5,303 bases of DNA, taken from Thiotrichaceae bacterium (GTDB lineage: Bacteria; Pseudomonadota; Gammaproteobacteria; SZUA-229). The position numbers and the translations under genes are program-made. Numbering within the stretch: position 1 is the first letter of the stretch; each line of letters starts with the position of its first letter. This document shows, piece after piece, positions 4,266 to 5,303 of this stretch. Where the stretch lies: the NCBI GenBank assembly GCA_002746365.1, contig NVWZ01000004.1, forward strand, positions 89,662-94,964, read 5' to 3'. The notes beneath the pieces were generated by a model. It was not told where the DNA came from. It ran no database searches and saw nothing but the letters and a program-made list of their open reading frames with translations.

Positions 4266-5303
4266 TTAGTACTTCCATCCCCAACTGGCTTCAAGTTCCC
4301 ATTGTGTCATTTTGATTTCGATATTTTGATCTGGTGTTGCTCCAGAGAGAGGGTTGGGGCCGGTCACACTATTCGTTGGAGCATACATTGCCGCAAAGTT
4401 AAATTCACTATTTGCGCTTGTGCTGTAGGTAAAGCCACCGGTAATATGTTGTTCCATGACGGCTGGAGCTAGTATATTGAACATTACTTCAGAATCAGGA
4501 ATAGGTTGCTCACCAATACTGTATCCTGCGCGCCAAATCCAATCTGGATTTGACGACCACTGATAACCCAGTTTGTATACGGTAATATCTTCATAACCAA
4601 AACCAGCGCCATTACTATTGCCTAACTGTGCAGTTTGAAGGTTCGGTAAAAATGGGTTGCCTATGGAGTTTACATCGCTATACATGATTTCCTGTACATC
4701 AAACGTAATCGTACCCGCTGAGGCTATGTCATATGCAAGTCCCAAGGTCCAAGTGGATGGGATATCGAACGCTCCCTGTTCTGCAAATAGACCTGCATAA
4801 TCACTAAATTCGTCCATTGATATTTTTGTCTGATAAGATGCAGCTAATGTTAGGTTGGAAATAACTTCGCCCTGCCAGCCAAGTTTGGCACCAAATCCAA
4901 ATGAGTCGTCATAACCGTTATCTGTTAGGTGAGTTGCATCAGATGAAAAAGGACCAAATGCTGCTAATCCTGTAGCTTTGAAACGTTGGTAGGCGGTAAT
5001 CGCGCTTACCCCCCAGGATGACTTATCGTTAATCTTACGGGCATATGTGACATTAAAAAATAACTGCGTCAAATCTATCCCTGCACCAGCCTCACCACCT
5101 GCCGATGCACCGAAGAAAGTGCCCTGACCAAATCCGGCCGAATCAGGATAATCGGTACTCATCCCACCATTTCCGTAGACGGTCAGACCTAAAGAACTAC
5201 TTTTATCCAGCAACCAATTGAATGCAAAATGAGGAACCAGAAAATATTCTGAATCACTTTCTACATTTTCTACCGCAAGGTCGAAGAAAGGGGGGCCATC
5301 AGG
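4266..5303 (-). CDS. OmpP1/FadL/TodX-family outer-membrane transporter, 5' end outside window
   Basis: Outer-membrane beta-barrel of the family that takes up long-chain fatty acids (FadL) or aromatic hydrocarbons (TodX/XylN). The frame is open from the right edge to the TAA at 4268-4266, 345 residues. Family members usually have about 400-450, so roughly the first 60-100, including signal peptide and N-terminal hatch, lie beyond the window. The internal TTG at 5213 is not a real start, since coding continues upstream (DLAVENVESDSEYFLVPHF). Family signatures are FSDYAGLFAEQGAFDIPSTW, YKLGYQW, MFNILAPAVMEQHITGGFTY and the C-terminal strand QWELEASWGWKY ending in an aromatic residue, as outer-membrane insertion requires. 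Alternating polar/hydrophobic strands run throughout. The substrate cannot be told from this part. It converges on the LysR gene and has its own terminator, so it is probably an independent unit. Its sequence looks more AT-rich than the operon genes. Confidence 0.9.
   Translation of the reverse strand, partial: PDGPPFFDLAVENVESDSEYFLVPHFAFNWLLDKSSSLGLTVYGNGGMSTDYPDSAGFGQGTFFGASAGGEAGAGIDLTQLFFNVTYARKINDKSSWGVSAITAYQRFKATGLAAFGPFSSDATHLTDNGYDDSFGFGAKLGWQGEVISNLTLAASYQTKISMDEFSDYAGLFAEQGAFDIPSTWTLGLAYDIASAGTITFDVQEIMYSDVNSIGNPFLPNLQTAQLGNSNGAGFGYEDITVYKLGYQWSSNPDWIWRAGYSIGEQPIPDSEVMFNILAPAVMEQHITGGFTYSTSANSEFNFAAMYAPTNSVTGPNPLSGATPDQNIEIKMTQWELEASWGWKY

Noticed and set aside
4224..4472. Plus-strand 82-residue open frame starting just after the terminator hairpin
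   Set aside because: It is antisense to the conserved C-terminal strands of the FadL-family protein, and no Shine-Dalgarno precedes it.
4266..5213. FadL-family protein starting at the TTG at 5213
   Set aside because: The same frame continues open and family-like to the window edge, so this TTG is internal and the gene is simply cut by the window.

Overview
The window looks like chromosomal DNA from a gammaproteobacterium. Four proteins closely resemble Escherichia coli YceJ, YceI, GstA and YhaJ, and there is a FadL/TodX-type outer-membrane protein. I see no insertion sequence, phage, CRISPR array, tRNA or rRNA, and I do not name a genus.

Layout, left to right. (1) The N-terminal half of a Bcr/CflA-type drug efflux transporter lies on the minus strand and is cut by the left edge; its only plausible upstream ATG is followed by an in-frame stop at codon 4. 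(2) A long hairpin (754-820) separates it from the next genes. (3) A tight minus-strand operon, read from right to left, runs yceJ (cytochrome b561) - yceI (periplasmic isoprenoid-binding lipocalin-like protein) - gstA-like beta-class glutathione transferase - tandem CDGSH iron-sulfur protein. The first three genes are spaced at +5 nt and -4 nt; the CDGSH gene follows after 64 nt. (4) A 193-202 bp AT-rich divergent region holds a cluster of inverted repeats and a good promoter for (5) a plus-strand LysR-type regulator of the YhaJ kind. (6) A convergent intergenic region ends in a clean hairpin terminator. (7) The 3' part of an OmpP1/FadL-family outer-membrane transporter lies on the minus strand and is cut by the right edge.

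How the genes may work together (inference): the operon has a di-heme membrane quinone oxidoreductase, a periplasmic protein of a family that binds long isoprenoids such as ubiquinone, a cytosolic glutathione transferase and a small [2Fe-2S] protein. It is divergent from a regulator whose closest E. coli relative responds to aromatic/hydroquinone-like compounds. A redox or quinone/electrophile stress module under control of the divergent LysR protein is the simplest reading. yceJ-yceI is a known conserved pair; the GST and CDGSH additions are the less routine part.

Nothing here is plainly a new system. The points worth a second look are the broken or non-canonical start of the efflux gene, the composition of the redox operon, the overlapping inverted repeats in the divergent region, and the near-leaderless regulator transcript.
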